Origin: Phycisphaeraceae bacterium
GTDB taxonomy: Bacteria > Planctomycetota > Phycisphaerae > Phycisphaerales > UBA1924
Direction of reading: 5' to 3'
Length of the DNA stretch: 64,000 nucleotides
Assembly (NCBI GenBank): GCA_019636495.1
Contig: JAHBXL010000002.1
Coordinates: forward strand, 210,228-274,227
Shown here piece by piece: positions 8,214 to 16,217 of this stretch; position 1 is the stretch's first letter; each line of letters opens with the position of its first letter. A program made the translations under genes and the position numbers. The notes under the pieces were generated by a model. The model worked only from the letters and a program-made list of their open reading frames with translations. It searched no databases and was not told the DNA's origin.

Positions 8214-8996
8214 TCACGAGCCCCGCCCCACCCGACTGACAAACGCCTCATATTGCTCCGGCGTGTCGATCCCTCCCCCGCCCGTCGCCTCAGGCGGAAC
8301 CACCGCCACCGCGATCCGCAGACCGTTCTCCAACGCGCGCAACTGCTCCAGTTTCTCCATCATCTCCAGCGGTGTCGGCGGCATCACCGCATACAGGTCC
8401 AGCGTCCCGCGCCGATACACATACAGCCCCACGTGCCGCAGCGGCGGGTCGCCACCGCCGCCGCCATCGCGGTCGAACGGGATCGGCGCTCGCGAAAAGT
8501 ACAGCGCGCACCGGTCCATTGCCAGCACCACCTTCACGATGTTCGGATCATCGATGCGCTCCCCATGCGAGGGCCGCAACTCCGTCGCCGCGGTCGAAAT
8601 CGACGCCCCGCCCGTCAACTCGCCACGAACCAGCGCGGCCACCGCCGCATCAATCACCGTGGGATCAAGGTCCGGCTCATCCCCCTGCACGTTCACGACA
8701 ATCTCGTCGCGCCCAAGCCCAAGTCTCGCCGCGGCCTCCGCCAGCCGGCTCGTGCCGTTGGGGTGCGCTGCGCTGGTCATCACCGCCTCAGCGCCGAAGC
8801 CCCGCGCCGCATCCAGCACGCGCTGGTCATCCGTGGCGATGACAACCCGCGACAGGCTCGCCGCGCGGCGCGTGGATTCCCACACGTGCTGAATCAGCTG
8901 CTTGCCCGTGCGGTTCGCCAGCACCTTGCCCGGAAAACGCGTCGAGCCCAGCCGCGCGGGGATGATCGCCGTCGCGCCCTGCCCCGTCGCGCTCAC
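8214..8996 (-). CDS. kdsB: 3-deoxy-manno-octulosonate cytidylyltransferase
   Basis: A 260-residue CMP-KDO synthetase that activates KDO with CTP for lipopolysaccharide core synthesis in the cytoplasm. Motifs include the N-terminal nucleotide-binding IIPARLGSTRFPGKVLA (about residues 11-27), ATDDQRV, NVQGDEPDLDP with the metal-binding Asp, YFSRAPIPFDR, and HVGLYVYRR. Length is typical. The start is a GTG at 8996 that overlaps the stop of the upstream TPR gene (GTGA), so the two are translationally coupled. Its presence implies a KDO-containing outer membrane. A glycine-rich insert (about residues 170-175) is unusual but small. Confidence 0.95.
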   Translation of the reverse strand: MSATGQGATAIIPARLGSTRFPGKVLANRTGKQLIQHVWESTRRAASLSRVVIATDDQRVLDAARGFGAEAVMTSAAHPNGTSRLAEAAARLGLGRDEIVVNVQGDEPDLDPTVIDAAVAALVRGELTGGASISTAATELRPSHGERIDDPNIVKVVLAMDRCALYFSRAPIPFDRDGGGGGDPPLRHVGLYVYRRGTLDLYAVMPPTPLEMMEKLEQLRALENGLRIAVAVVPPEATGGGGIDTPEQYEAFVSRVGRGS

Positions 8997-10567
8997 GCGC
9001 CCCCTCCGCCACCGCCCGCACCCGCGCCCGCCTTGATCTGCGCGATCAGTCCCTTGATCTCGTCACGGTGCTTCCGCACATCCTTGTACGAGATGTTCTG
9101 GATCGTGATCCCCGCGGCGATCTTGAACGCCTCTTCGGCATCGGCCAGGTCGTTGTTCTCCCTCGCGCGCGTCCCCAGCGCAAGCATCAGCCCGTAACGC
9201 AACTCGGTGCCCACGTCGTCGCTGTGCGTGTCGTGCGTGCTCAGAGCCTGCCGCAGCGTCTCAATCGCCTCGTCCGTGTACCCCTCCATGTTCAGGAAAC
9301 TCAGGCCCAGGTAGTTCAGCACCTGCGAGCGGTGCTTGGGGTCCGCCTTGGCCTCCTGCAGAAGCGCCACCGCCTCGTCATACCGCCCCGTCGCGAAATA
9401 CGCACGCCCGAGGTGGAACTTCTTGATCAAGTCCGTCGGATACGCCCGCACCTGGTCCTCGAGCATGCGGATCTCGCGCGCCAGCAACTCCTGCCGCGCA
9501 CGCTTGAGCGCCTCCCGCGCCGATTCATCGCCCTTCTCCAGTTCCGCCTTCAGTTTCCCAACCCTCCGCCGCGCCTGGTTCAGCGTGATCTGTTCGCCCA
9601 GTTCCTTGAAGCGGTACTCATCCGTCGCCTCAAACGCCGCCTGGTAGAGTTGCTGCGCTTCCTGCTCGTCTTCGATGCGCCCGCGCTCCTTCAGCAGGTT
9701 GCCCAGCCGCAGAATCGTCGGGCGGTCCTGCGGGTGCGCCTGATGGTCCGTCCGCGCCTGCTCGATCATCCGCTCCAGCGTCTCTTCCGTCTTGACAACG
9801 CGGTCCTGGTCTTCCAGTTGCCTCTGCTTGGAGGCATCGCGAACGTTCTGCCGGAATCCTCCCGCCTGCCCGGCCTGATCAAACCCGCCGCGGTGCATCG
9901 TCGATTCGGCCGAGAGGTTCTTCACCCGCTGCGCAAGCCGACCATCCGTCGGATCAAGTTTCACCGCCGCCTCGCCCACCACCACCGCCTTGTCAAACCT
10001 CTGAAACTTCTCAAACACATCCAGGCACGCAACAAGGTGGTCCTTCCGCGGCCTCTTCTCCCGAGAGGCCGCCCCCGCCGCGCGGTCCGCGATCCACACC
10101 GCGGGCTCCGCAAGGCCCAGTTTCGCCGCGGCCTGCATCGCCCGAACCCCCAGCCCCGCATCCGTCAGTTTGCACCCCCACATCAGCAGGTCGTACAGGT
10201 AGCGGTCAAGGTCGGACTTGGTCGTCGAGAACTGCTTGACGATGTCCTTTTCCGGATACTTCTTGTCCGCCATGTACGATGTGGCCGACCGCATGAACCC
10301 CTCCAGCCCGGCCATGCTCGTCGGGTCCTGCCGAAGGCCGCCGAGCCACAACTGCATCGCGTACCCGAAGTTGGTCGCCTCGTGCAGCGTCGTCGCCCGC
10401 TCGAAGAACTTCCCCGCCTTGTCGGGCGAATACTCGAACTCGCCCCCGCCGGCGGTCGCCGCGGTTGTTGGCGGCTTGGCGGTGCCGCCGCCGGAGCCGT
10501 TCTGCGGGAGTGGCGTCGCCTTGTCCGCAGGAGCATCATCTTGCTTCTTCTTGCCAAACCAGCCCAA
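8993..10567 (-). CDS. Tetratricopeptide-repeat protein
   Basis: A 524-residue soluble protein with no signal peptide or membrane helix. After a short GWFGKKKQ start and a Gly/Ala/Pro linker (residues ~10-45), it is almost entirely helical. TPR-like repeats are visible where Tyr, Gly and Ala recur (AKFFERATTLHEATNFGYAM region; KFHLGRAYFATGRYDEAVALL; VLNYLGLSFLNM...DEAIETLRQAL). A highly charged middle section (about 240-380, with RKVGKLKAELEKG-like Lys/Glu runs) may form coiled coil. The C terminus is a poly-Gly/Ala tail. It overlaps kdsB by four bases. Such proteins are common in planctomycetes; a scaffold role is likely but the partner is unknown. Confidence 0.8.
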   Translation of the reverse strand: MGWFGKKKQDDAPADKATPLPQNGSGGGTAKPPTTAATAGGGEFEYSPDKAGKFFERATTLHEATNFGYAMQLWLGGLRQDPTSMAGLEGFMRSATSYMADKKYPEKDIVKQFSTTKSDLDRYLYDLLMWGCKLTDAGLGVRAMQAAAKLGLAEPAVWIADRAAGAASREKRPRKDHLVACLDVFEKFQRFDKAVVVGEAAVKLDPTDGRLAQRVKNLSAESTMHRGGFDQAGQAGGFRQNVRDASKQRQLEDQDRVVKTEETLERMIEQARTDHQAHPQDRPTILRLGNLLKERGRIEDEQEAQQLYQAAFEATDEYRFKELGEQITLNQARRRVGKLKAELEKGDESAREALKRARQELLAREIRMLEDQVRAYPTDLIKKFHLGRAYFATGRYDEAVALLQEAKADPKHRSQVLNYLGLSFLNMEGYTDEAIETLRQALSTHDTHSDDVGTELRYGLMLALGTRARENNDLADAEEAFKIAAGITIQNISYKDVRKHRDEIKGLIAQIKAGAGAGGGGGGA

Positions 10568-10764
10568 TGCATGCTCCTTTGGCCCACTCGCCGTCGCTCA
10601 CCTTCGGCCCGCCGACTCACAGCCAGACGCAATCCTACCGGCTCGCACGCCGGAGCGTCAACGCGGCCCGAGTTTCCCCAACATCCCACCTTCATTCCGA
10701 CCAACGCCCATACGCACGTCCGATGCGGCCCGATCCCCGTTTCCCGCGGCCATATCCTTGTCCC

Positions 10765-11322
10765 ATGCCCATCGATCCGGCCGGCCTCATCATCCGCACC
10801 TACCCGGACCGTGTGTTGCGGGCCAGGACCCGCACCTTGCCCTCGGTCACCGACGAGGTCCGACGGGTCGCCCACCGCATGATCGAACTGATGTTCGATG
10901 CCGACGGAATCGGCCTCGCCGCACCGCAGGTCGGGCTCGACTGGCGCATGTTCGTCGCCCACGTGCCCGAGAACGACGACCGCTCGGCGGCGGACAGCCC
11001 CCCCAGCGCGACCGCCGCGCCCGAGGTCTACATCAACCCGGTGCTCTCGAACCCGCTCGGCTCGCCCGAACCACTCAGCGAGGGCTGCCTCTCGCTCCCC
11101 GAGATCTCCGGCGAGGTGCTCCGCCCCCCCACCATCACCATCACCGCGATCGGCCTCGACGGCTCGCCCTTCACGCGAAACGCGACCGGCCTGCTCGCAC
11201 GGTGCTGGCAGCACGAGGTCGACCACCTCGATGGCGTGCTCATCATCGACCGCATGACGCAGATGTCGCGCCTCAAAAATCGCTCGGCCGTGCGCGAACT
11301 CGAACGCGCTGCGCCGCGCTGA
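10765..11322 (+). CDS. def: Peptide deformylase
   Basis: A 185-residue metalloenzyme that removes the formyl group from the N terminus of new proteins. All three family motifs are present: GIGLAAPQVG (about residues 48-57), EGCLSLP with the metal-ligand Cys, and HEVDHLDG with the two metal-ligand His and the catalytic Glu. An Ala/Ser-rich insert (about 76-88, NDDRSAADSPPS) enlarges the loop between motifs 1 and 2. It lies 22 nt upstream of fmt, its pathway partner, in the common def-fmt order. Confidence 0.97.
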   Translation: MPIDPAGLIIRTYPDRVLRARTRTLPSVTDEVRRVAHRMIELMFDADGIGLAAPQVGLDWRMFVAHVPENDDRSAADSPPSATAAPEVYINPVLSNPLGSPEPLSEGCLSLPEISGEVLRPPTITITAIGLDGSPFTRNATGLLARCWQHEVDHLDGVLIIDRMTQMSRLKNRSAVRELERAAPR

Positions 11323-11344
11323 CCGCGCCTCTACACTCGCCCCC

Positions 11345-12358
11345 ATGCGGCTGGTCTTCTTCGGTTCCGGTGCCTTCGGCCTCCCGACGCTCGCGCACCT
11401 CGCGCGAACCGGCAAGCATCACATCGCCGCGATCGTCACCCAGCCCGACAAGCCCGCCGGTCGCGGCGGCAAACTCACACCTACGCCCATCGCCGAGTGG
11501 GCCGCCGATCATCTGCCGGGCGTCCCCATCCTCAAACCGCCGAAGGTAAACGCGCCCGAGATTGTCGCCGAGATTGACCGTCTCGCCGTGGCGCCATCGG
11601 CCTCTTCACATCCCACATCCGACATCCCCCATCCCACATTCGTGGTCATTGCCTTCGGTCAGAAACTCTCCACGCGACTGCTCGAAAACGCCTTCGCCAT
11701 CAACCTCCACGCCTCGCTCCTCCCGCGCTGGCGCGGCGCGGCCCCCATCAACGCCGCGATCCTCGCCGGCGACAAAATCACCGGCAACTCGATCATCACC
11801 CTCGCCGACCGCATGGACGCCGGGCTCATCCTCGCCCAGACCGACCCGCCCATCCCCATCGACCCGCTCACCACCGCCGGCGAACTCCACGATGTTCTCG
11901 CCGCCGATGGGCCCGCACTCGTCGAGCGCGTCCTCGATCAGCACGCCGCGGGAAGCCTCTCGCCGCGGCACCAGGTCGAGTCCGAAGTCACCATCGCCAC
12001 CAAACTCAGCAAGTCCGATGGGCAGATCGACTTCCACCAACCCGCCGACTTCCTGCGCAGGCAGGTGCACGCCCTCACGCCCTGGCCAGGTGTCGGCGTC
12101 CACCTCCTGTCCCCGCAAAACCAGTCACCGCCGATTCCCATCAAACTCCTGCGCGTCCGCGTCGCGCCGCCGCACCCCATCGCCGCCGAGCCCGGACAAC
12201 TCATCGACCCTCTCCGCGGCGTGGTATGCTGCGGAAACCGCACCGCACTGGAGATTCTCGAACTCCAGCCCGCGGGCAAACGTCCGATGGATTGGGCCGC
12301 TTTCGCACGAGGCAGACCGATCCCCCCCGGTTCGCGCCTCGTTTCTCCGGATGCATGA
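11345..12358 (+). CDS. fmt: Methionyl-tRNA formyltransferase
   Basis: A 337-residue enzyme that formylates Met-tRNA for initiation. The N-terminal Rossmann-like domain starts LVFFGSGAFGLPTL and contains PDKPAGRGGKL, the folate-binding and catalytic INLHASLLPRWRGAAPI, and GNSIITLADRMDAG. The C-terminal OB-like domain follows (HALTPWPGV). It is the partner of def just upstream. Oddity: between the PPKVN region and VVIAFGQKL there is an extra low-complexity stretch (ASSHPTSDIPHPTF, about residues 88-101) that normal Fmt lacks. Its DNA (11603-11640) resembles low-complexity DNA in the next gene. The frame is preserved, so the enzyme is probably active. Confidence 0.96.
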   Translation: MRLVFFGSGAFGLPTLAHLARTGKHHIAAIVTQPDKPAGRGGKLTPTPIAEWAADHLPGVPILKPPKVNAPEIVAEIDRLAVAPSASSHPTSDIPHPTFVVIAFGQKLSTRLLENAFAINLHASLLPRWRGAAPINAAILAGDKITGNSIITLADRMDAGLILAQTDPPIPIDPLTTAGELHDVLAADGPALVERVLDQHAAGSLSPRHQVESEVTIATKLSKSDGQIDFHQPADFLRRQVHALTPWPGVGVHLLSPQNQSPPIPIKLLRVRVAPPHPIAAEPGQLIDPLRGVVCCGNRTALEILELQPAGKRPMDWAAFARGRPIPPGSRLVSPDA

Positions 12359-12361
12359 TGC

Positions 12362-13060
12362 ATGACCACGACACTCTGGGACCTTCTCGGCAAGATCCTC
12401 CGCCCGGCCGAACCGCCGACAACGATCGCCCCGCGCGCACGCACCGCCGGCTCCGCGCCCCCATGCTTTCAAGAACCCGTGGGCCGCGGTTTCCCCACAC
12501 GCGCCGCCATGCCCGACCCCGCTCCAATCGTCATCCCGTCCTCACTCCCTGCCTTCCAATCCCCAATCCAAAACTCCCAATCCAACGTCTCATCGACCCC
12601 ACATCCGACATCGATGGAATCCCGCTACGAGGCCGTCACGCGACTCATGCTCGAACGCTACTCGATCCGCGTCCGCAAGTGGCGCACCAGCATGAGCGGC
12701 GTCGCCTGGTGTCTCTCCTACCGCGATGGCTCCGTCAAACGCCTGATCGAAGCCCCGCGCCCGCGCGGACCCATGTCCGCGGCGGTCTTCCTCCACGAGA
12801 TCGGTCATCACGCCATCGGCTTCAACGTCTACAAGCCGCGCTGCCTCGAGGAGTACCACGCCTGGCGCTGGTCGCTGGAGGCGATGGAGGAGCACGGCCT
12901 GAACATCACCGATCAGGTGCGCTACCGCATGCACCTTTCGCTCTGGTATGCCGTCGCCAAGGCCCGCCGCCGCGGCCTCAAGGCGCTGCCGCCCGAACTC
13001 GAGCCCTTCACCGAGCGACCCCGCCGACCACGCCGGATTGCGGCCACCAAGGCCCGATAA
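12362..13060 (+). CDS. HExxH-containing hypothetical protein
   Basis: A 232-residue protein I do not recognise by family. The C-terminal ~150 residues look folded and include AVFLHEIGHHAIGF, a HExxH zinc-metallopeptidase-like motif, followed by EEYHAWRWSLEAMEEHGL with candidate third ligands. The N-terminal ~84 residues are low complexity (Pro/Ser/Thr rich). The real start may therefore be the ATG at 12614 (MESRYEAV), giving 148 residues. A Lys/Arg-rich tail (PRRPRRIAATKAR) ends it. It begins 3 nt after fmt. The DNA at 12540-12612 is a pyrimidine/A-rich simple sequence resembling an insertion in fmt. Protease activity is only suggested by the motif. Confidence 0.6.
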   Translation: MTTTLWDLLGKILRPAEPPTTIAPRARTAGSAPPCFQEPVGRGFPTRAAMPDPAPIVIPSSLPAFQSPIQNSQSNVSSTPHPTSMESRYEAVTRLMLERYSIRVRKWRTSMSGVAWCLSYRDGSVKRLIEAPRPRGPMSAAVFLHEIGHHAIGFNVYKPRCLEEYHAWRWSLEAMEEHGLNITDQVRYRMHLSLWYAVAKARRRGLKALPPELEPFTERPRRPRRIAATKAR

Positions 13061-13095
13061 AATACCCCGTTCAAGGGGTGGGTGCGGCCAAACTC

Positions 13096-13128
13096 GTGTA
13101 AATTGAAAGTTCAACTTTCAATTTGCAC
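13096..13128. repeat. Intergenic inverted repeat between convergent genes
   Basis: The perfect 12-base arms AAATTGAAAGTT and AACTTTCAATTT flank a single C at 13112. Three further pairs close the stem beyond one T-G pair (GTG...CAC). It lies in the 169-bp gap between two convergent genes, where a bidirectional terminator is expected, but neither side has a long T run. A weaker hairpin ACCCC...GGGGT is at 13064-13079. The AT-rich arms stand out against the GC-rich surroundings. Confidence 0.75.
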
Positions 13129-13229
13129 AGCGTCGGTCTGCGGTCTTCAACGTCGCCGGTGTCGGCCTTGGGGGGTCGACATCCACTCTGGCCCCCTGTC
13201 CGCCGGTCCTTGGCCAAGCCTGGCACGCC

Positions 13230-14090
13230 TCAACCCCCGCCCCGCCGTCCCGAACGCGCACGGTTCCCATACACAATCAGCCACGTCACCACGCCGAATA
13301 TCACCAGCCACGCGCCGGCCCCCGCCCACATGACCCACGGCGCGGCCGTTGTCATCGTGCCGAACCCGCTGCCGGACACTGTCAACGGCGCCGCGGCATT
13401 CACCCCGCCCCCATTGATGTACGCCGCAAGCGCATCGAGTTGCTCCTGCGATGCCGTACGCGCACCGCCGCCCGACAGCCACGCCGAGACATCGCCCGCG
13501 CCGATCGGCAGCCTCCCGGCGTGAACTTCCGCTGTCGGTGTCGTGCCCGGTCCGTTCATCACGCGCCACGTCCCCCGCGCCATGTCCGCCTCCAGCACGC
13601 GCGGTGGTGCAGAGCCCGAAGACTGTTCGACCAGAGATATCCGTTGCGCCGGCGCCGCGCTCAACGAGCCCTGCGCAGCAGTCCGCCCCGTCGCGCTGGT
13701 CACAAGCGGTCCGAACCCGGCCGATCCCACTTCCACCGTCGTGGTCCGCGTGAAGTGCGTCACCCGGCCACCCGGCACGCTCGACAGCAGACCCACCGTA
13801 ATCATCCCGCACAGCACGCACGCGGCGGCTGTCGCCGCGATCAACTCCGCCACGTGCACACGGTGCCGCGGCCGCACACCCGGCACAAGAATGCCCGCCT
13901 CTCGAAGGTCCTTCCCGCACTCCGGACACGTGAACGTCGTCAGACCCTCAACCGGATACCGGCACTCGCCGCAACACGGCTGCCGAACCCGATCGCGCCA
14001 GCGGACGATCGCGGCCACGATCGACACGCCGATCGCGCCCAGGATCACCACGAGCATGAACAGTCCGATGCCGATCGCCGGGCTTGCCAT
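13230..14090 (-). CDS. Zinc-ribbon membrane protein (planctomycete type)
   Basis: A 286-residue membrane protein of unknown function. It has an N-terminal hydrophobic helix (about residues 4-30), then a four-Cys zinc ribbon (CGECRY...FTCPECGKDL, about 41-61), a second helix (about 82-104), a Ser/Thr/Gly-rich external domain, and a last helix (about 250-272) followed by a basic Gly/Arg tail. The helix/CxxC-CPECG/helix pattern recurs in three other proteins in this window and is common in planctomycetes. I start it at the ATG at 14090, with GGGGA upstream; an ATG ten codons earlier is possible. It lies 84 nt from tRNA-Arg on the same strand. Confidence 0.7.
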   Translation of the reverse strand: MASPAIGIGLFMLVVILGAIGVSIVAAIVRWRDRVRQPCCGECRYPVEGLTTFTCPECGKDLREAGILVPGVRPRHRVHVAELIAATAAACVLCGMITVGLLSSVPGGRVTHFTRTTTVEVGSAGFGPLVTSATGRTAAQGSLSAAPAQRISLVEQSSGSAPPRVLEADMARGTWRVMNGPGTTPTAEVHAGRLPIGAGDVSAWLSGGGARTASQEQLDALAAYINGGGVNAAAPLTVSGSGFGTMTTAAPWVMWAGAGAWLVIFGVVTWLIVYGNRARSGRRGGG

Positions 14091-14173
14091 TCCGGAGGTC
14101 CCCTGCGAATGCCCCCGCAAACGTGCTTCCGAAGAGACCCCGACCCCTTTCAGTCTCTGCTCGGCACCTTCAA

Positions 14174-14247
14174 CGTCCCGGGCGCGATTCGAACGCGCGA
14201 CCTGCCGCTTAGAAGGCGGCTGCTCTATCCAACTGAGCTACCGGGAC
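14174..14247 (-). tRNA. tRNA-Arg(UCU)
   Basis: The minus strand reads GTCCCGG-TA-GCTC...GAGC, the anticodon arm GCCGC-CTTCTAA-GCGGC with anticodon TCT, and the T arm GCGCG-TTCGAAT-CGCGC, closing with CCGGGAC and discriminator G. All four stems pair fully. It decodes AGA. CCA is not encoded. It sits between a zinc-ribbon membrane protein and the heme O synthase gene. Confidence 0.97.
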
Positions 14248-14462
14248 TCCCATCGGCACCATGGTATTCGGCCAACCCGGCGGCCCGGGACAAACCCCCC
14301 GCCCGACCGCCGGTCCCGCTGGCCCCGCATCAATCCCCTCCATCGCGACGAACATCCAGAAGTCCTGCCAAACCGCGAAGATTCCCGTCTGCCAGTAGCC
14401 GAGGCACAACCCAGTGCGAACAATCTCCGGCCTCACCACCGCCGCCGCGGAGTACCGCTTTC

Positions 14463-15476
14463 ATGCGCAAGCACGATGCGACCATCGCCCAGACCTCGAC
14501 GCTCGCCACGCCCGCGATCGTCGGCGCCGACTCAGCCGCGCTCGCCCACCGTCTCGCCGCGGCGTACGAACTCACCAAGCCGCGCATCACGCGCATGGTC
14601 GCCATCACCGCCGGCGTCGGCTTCACCATGGCCGCGATCGGCAGGCCGTGGTCCGCCGCCGGACTGTTCGTCTCCGCGTTCGGCTGCATCCTCGGCACAT
14701 CGCTCTCGGCCTCCGGCGCAAACGCGCTGAACCAGTGGCTCGAGCGCGACCGCGATGCGCTCATGCACCGCACACGCACGCGCCCGCTCCCCGAGCACCG
14801 CCTCTCGGCCAATGCCGCGCTGGGCATCGGCCTGGCGCTCGCGTTTGCCGGCGTCTTCGTTCTCTGGGCGCTCTGCGGGCCCGCCGCCGCGCTCGTCTCC
14901 GCCGCGACCATCATCCTCTACGTCCTCCTCTACACGCCGCTCAAGCCCGTCACCGCCTTCAACACCCTCATCGGCGCTGTTCCCGGCGCGCTGCCCCCGG
15001 TCGTCGGCTGGGCCGCGGCGTGGTCCTTCGGCGCACCCACCGCCTACACCGCGATTGTCGATCCGCTCATCCAGCCCGCCGCTTGGGCGCTCTTCCTCAT
15101 CATGCTCGTCTGGCAGGTGCCCCACGTCCTCGCCATCGCATGGATGCACCGCGAGGACTACGCACGCGGCGGCTACCGCATGCTGCCGATGTCCGACCCC
15201 TCTGGCCGCACCACCGCCGCGACCATGGCCGCCTGGGCCATCACGCTCATCCCCGTCTCGCTCGCGCCCGTCCTGCTCATGCCCGAGTCGCTCGGCTGGC
15301 TCTACGCCTCGCTCGCGCTGCTGCTCAGCGGCGGGTTCGCAGCCATGTGCCTGCGCCTGCTGCGCTCGACCGAACGCCGGCACATCCGCGCGGCCTTCTT
15401 CGCTTCGATCATCCACCTGCCGCTCGTGCTCATGGCGATGGTCGCCGATGCGCTCTGGCACGCGTGGGCGGCGTAG
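14463..15476 (+). CDS. ctaB: Protoheme IX farnesyltransferase (heme O synthase)
   Basis: A 337-residue UbiA-superfamily membrane prenyltransferase that adds farnesyl to heme b, giving heme O for terminal oxidases. The two prenyl-diphosphate/metal-binding motifs are clear: NQWLERDRDALMHRTRTRPL (about residues 86-105) and the second-loop region around YTPLKPVTAFNTLIGAVPGALP. It also has the CtaB-typical VWQVPHVLAIAWMHREDYARGG and RMLP. About nine hydrophobic helices are present. The first ~30 residues are a polar extension. No other cytochrome oxidase gene is in the window, so its partners are elsewhere. Confidence 0.92.
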   Translation: MRKHDATIAQTSTLATPAIVGADSAALAHRLAAAYELTKPRITRMVAITAGVGFTMAAIGRPWSAAGLFVSAFGCILGTSLSASGANALNQWLERDRDALMHRTRTRPLPEHRLSANAALGIGLALAFAGVFVLWALCGPAAALVSAATIILYVLLYTPLKPVTAFNTLIGAVPGALPPVVGWAAAWSFGAPTAYTAIVDPLIQPAAWALFLIMLVWQVPHVLAIAWMHREDYARGGYRMLPMSDPSGRTTAATMAAWAITLIPVSLAPVLLMPESLGWLYASLALLLSGGFAAMCLRLLRSTERRHIRAAFFASIIHLPLVLMAMVADALWHAWAA

Positions 15477-15540
15477 GTCATAGGACTGCCTGCCGGAGCC
15501 CCGCGCCAATCGCCGATACAATCCGGCAAGCGAGGCCTCC

Positions 15541-15813
15541 ATGACCGCATACGAAACACGATCGCATATCGGCCCCGATGGCAGACTTGTGCTGTCGGTT
15601 CCGCGTGAGTTTGCCAACACGGATGTTCGTGTCGTTGTTGAGCCCGAGCGGAACGGTCACCCGGCTTTCCCGCCTGGCACACGCCTGCCGGACCGCACCC
15701 TGAATGCAAGCGAGTGGCGCGATCGCCTTCTCAAGAGCGCGGGCAGTCTACCCGGTCTTCCCGATGTCGAACGGCCGGGGCCCGATGACTACGACAACCG
15801 AGGCGATTGGTGA
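15541..15813 (+). CDS. Antitoxin-like protein of a VapBC pair
   Basis: A 90-residue small protein directly upstream of a PIN-domain toxin. It begins with a short beta-rich segment (GPDGRLVLSVPREFANTDVRVVVEP), resembling the DNA-binding N terminus of VapB-like antitoxins. It ends with an acidic, disordered-looking tail that includes ASEWRDRLLKSAGS, the type of segment that wraps the toxin. Its TGA overlaps the toxin ATG by one base (TGATG). Family identity is not firm from sequence alone; the pairing is the main support. Confidence 0.75.
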   Translation: MTAYETRSHIGPDGRLVLSVPREFANTDVRVVVEPERNGHPAFPPGTRLPDRTLNASEWRDRLLKSAGSLPGLPDVERPGPDDYDNRGDW

Positions 15814-16214
15814 TGAGGTATCTCCTCGATACCAGCATCTGCATCGCCCACCTCCGCGGGCGCGCCAAGGGCGTGACCGAGCAACTCATCGCGCACGCCG
15901 AAAACGTCTCGGTGTGCAGCATTGTGAAGGCCGAACTCCTGTTCGGCCTGCGCCGCAGCGCACGTCCGCACGCCGAGTTGGAGAAGGTCGAGACATTCGT
16001 CGCCGACTTCCCATCCCTCCCGTTCGACGACACCGCCGCAATACATGCCGCACGCATACGCGCCGACCTCGCCCAACGCGGCACCCCGATTGGTCCCTAC
16101 GACTTGTTGATCGCCGCGATCGCTCAGGCCAACAGCCACACGCTCGTAACCTGCAACGCCGCCGAGTTCAATCGAGTCCCCGGCCTGCTGGTGGAAGACT
16201 GGCGTTCTCAATAG
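15813..16214 (+). CDS. vapC: PIN-domain ribonuclease toxin (VapC family)
   Basis: A 133-residue PIN-domain protein expected to cleave RNA when its antitoxin is lost. It has the N-terminal MRYLLDTSICI with the first catalytic Asp (residue 6), IVKAELLFGLRRS with the catalytic Glu, and GTPIGPYDLLIAAIA with the third Asp, followed by LVTCNAAEFNRVPGL. Every key position of the PIN active site is intact, unlike the second PIN gene near 7717. The ATG at 15813 is preferred over in-frame TTG and GTG just before it because it couples to the antitoxin stop. Confidence 0.93.
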   Translation: MRYLLDTSICIAHLRGRAKGVTEQLIAHAENVSVCSIVKAELLFGLRRSARPHAELEKVETFVADFPSLPFDDTAAIHAARIRADLAQRGTPIGPYDLLIAAIAQANSHTLVTCNAAEFNRVPGLLVEDWRSQ

Positions 16215-16217
16215 CCC

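Noticed and set aside
14174..14247. tRNA-Arg as a second integration site
   Set aside because: Both neighbours look like ordinary chromosomal genes, and no recombinase or repeat of the tRNA end is nearby.
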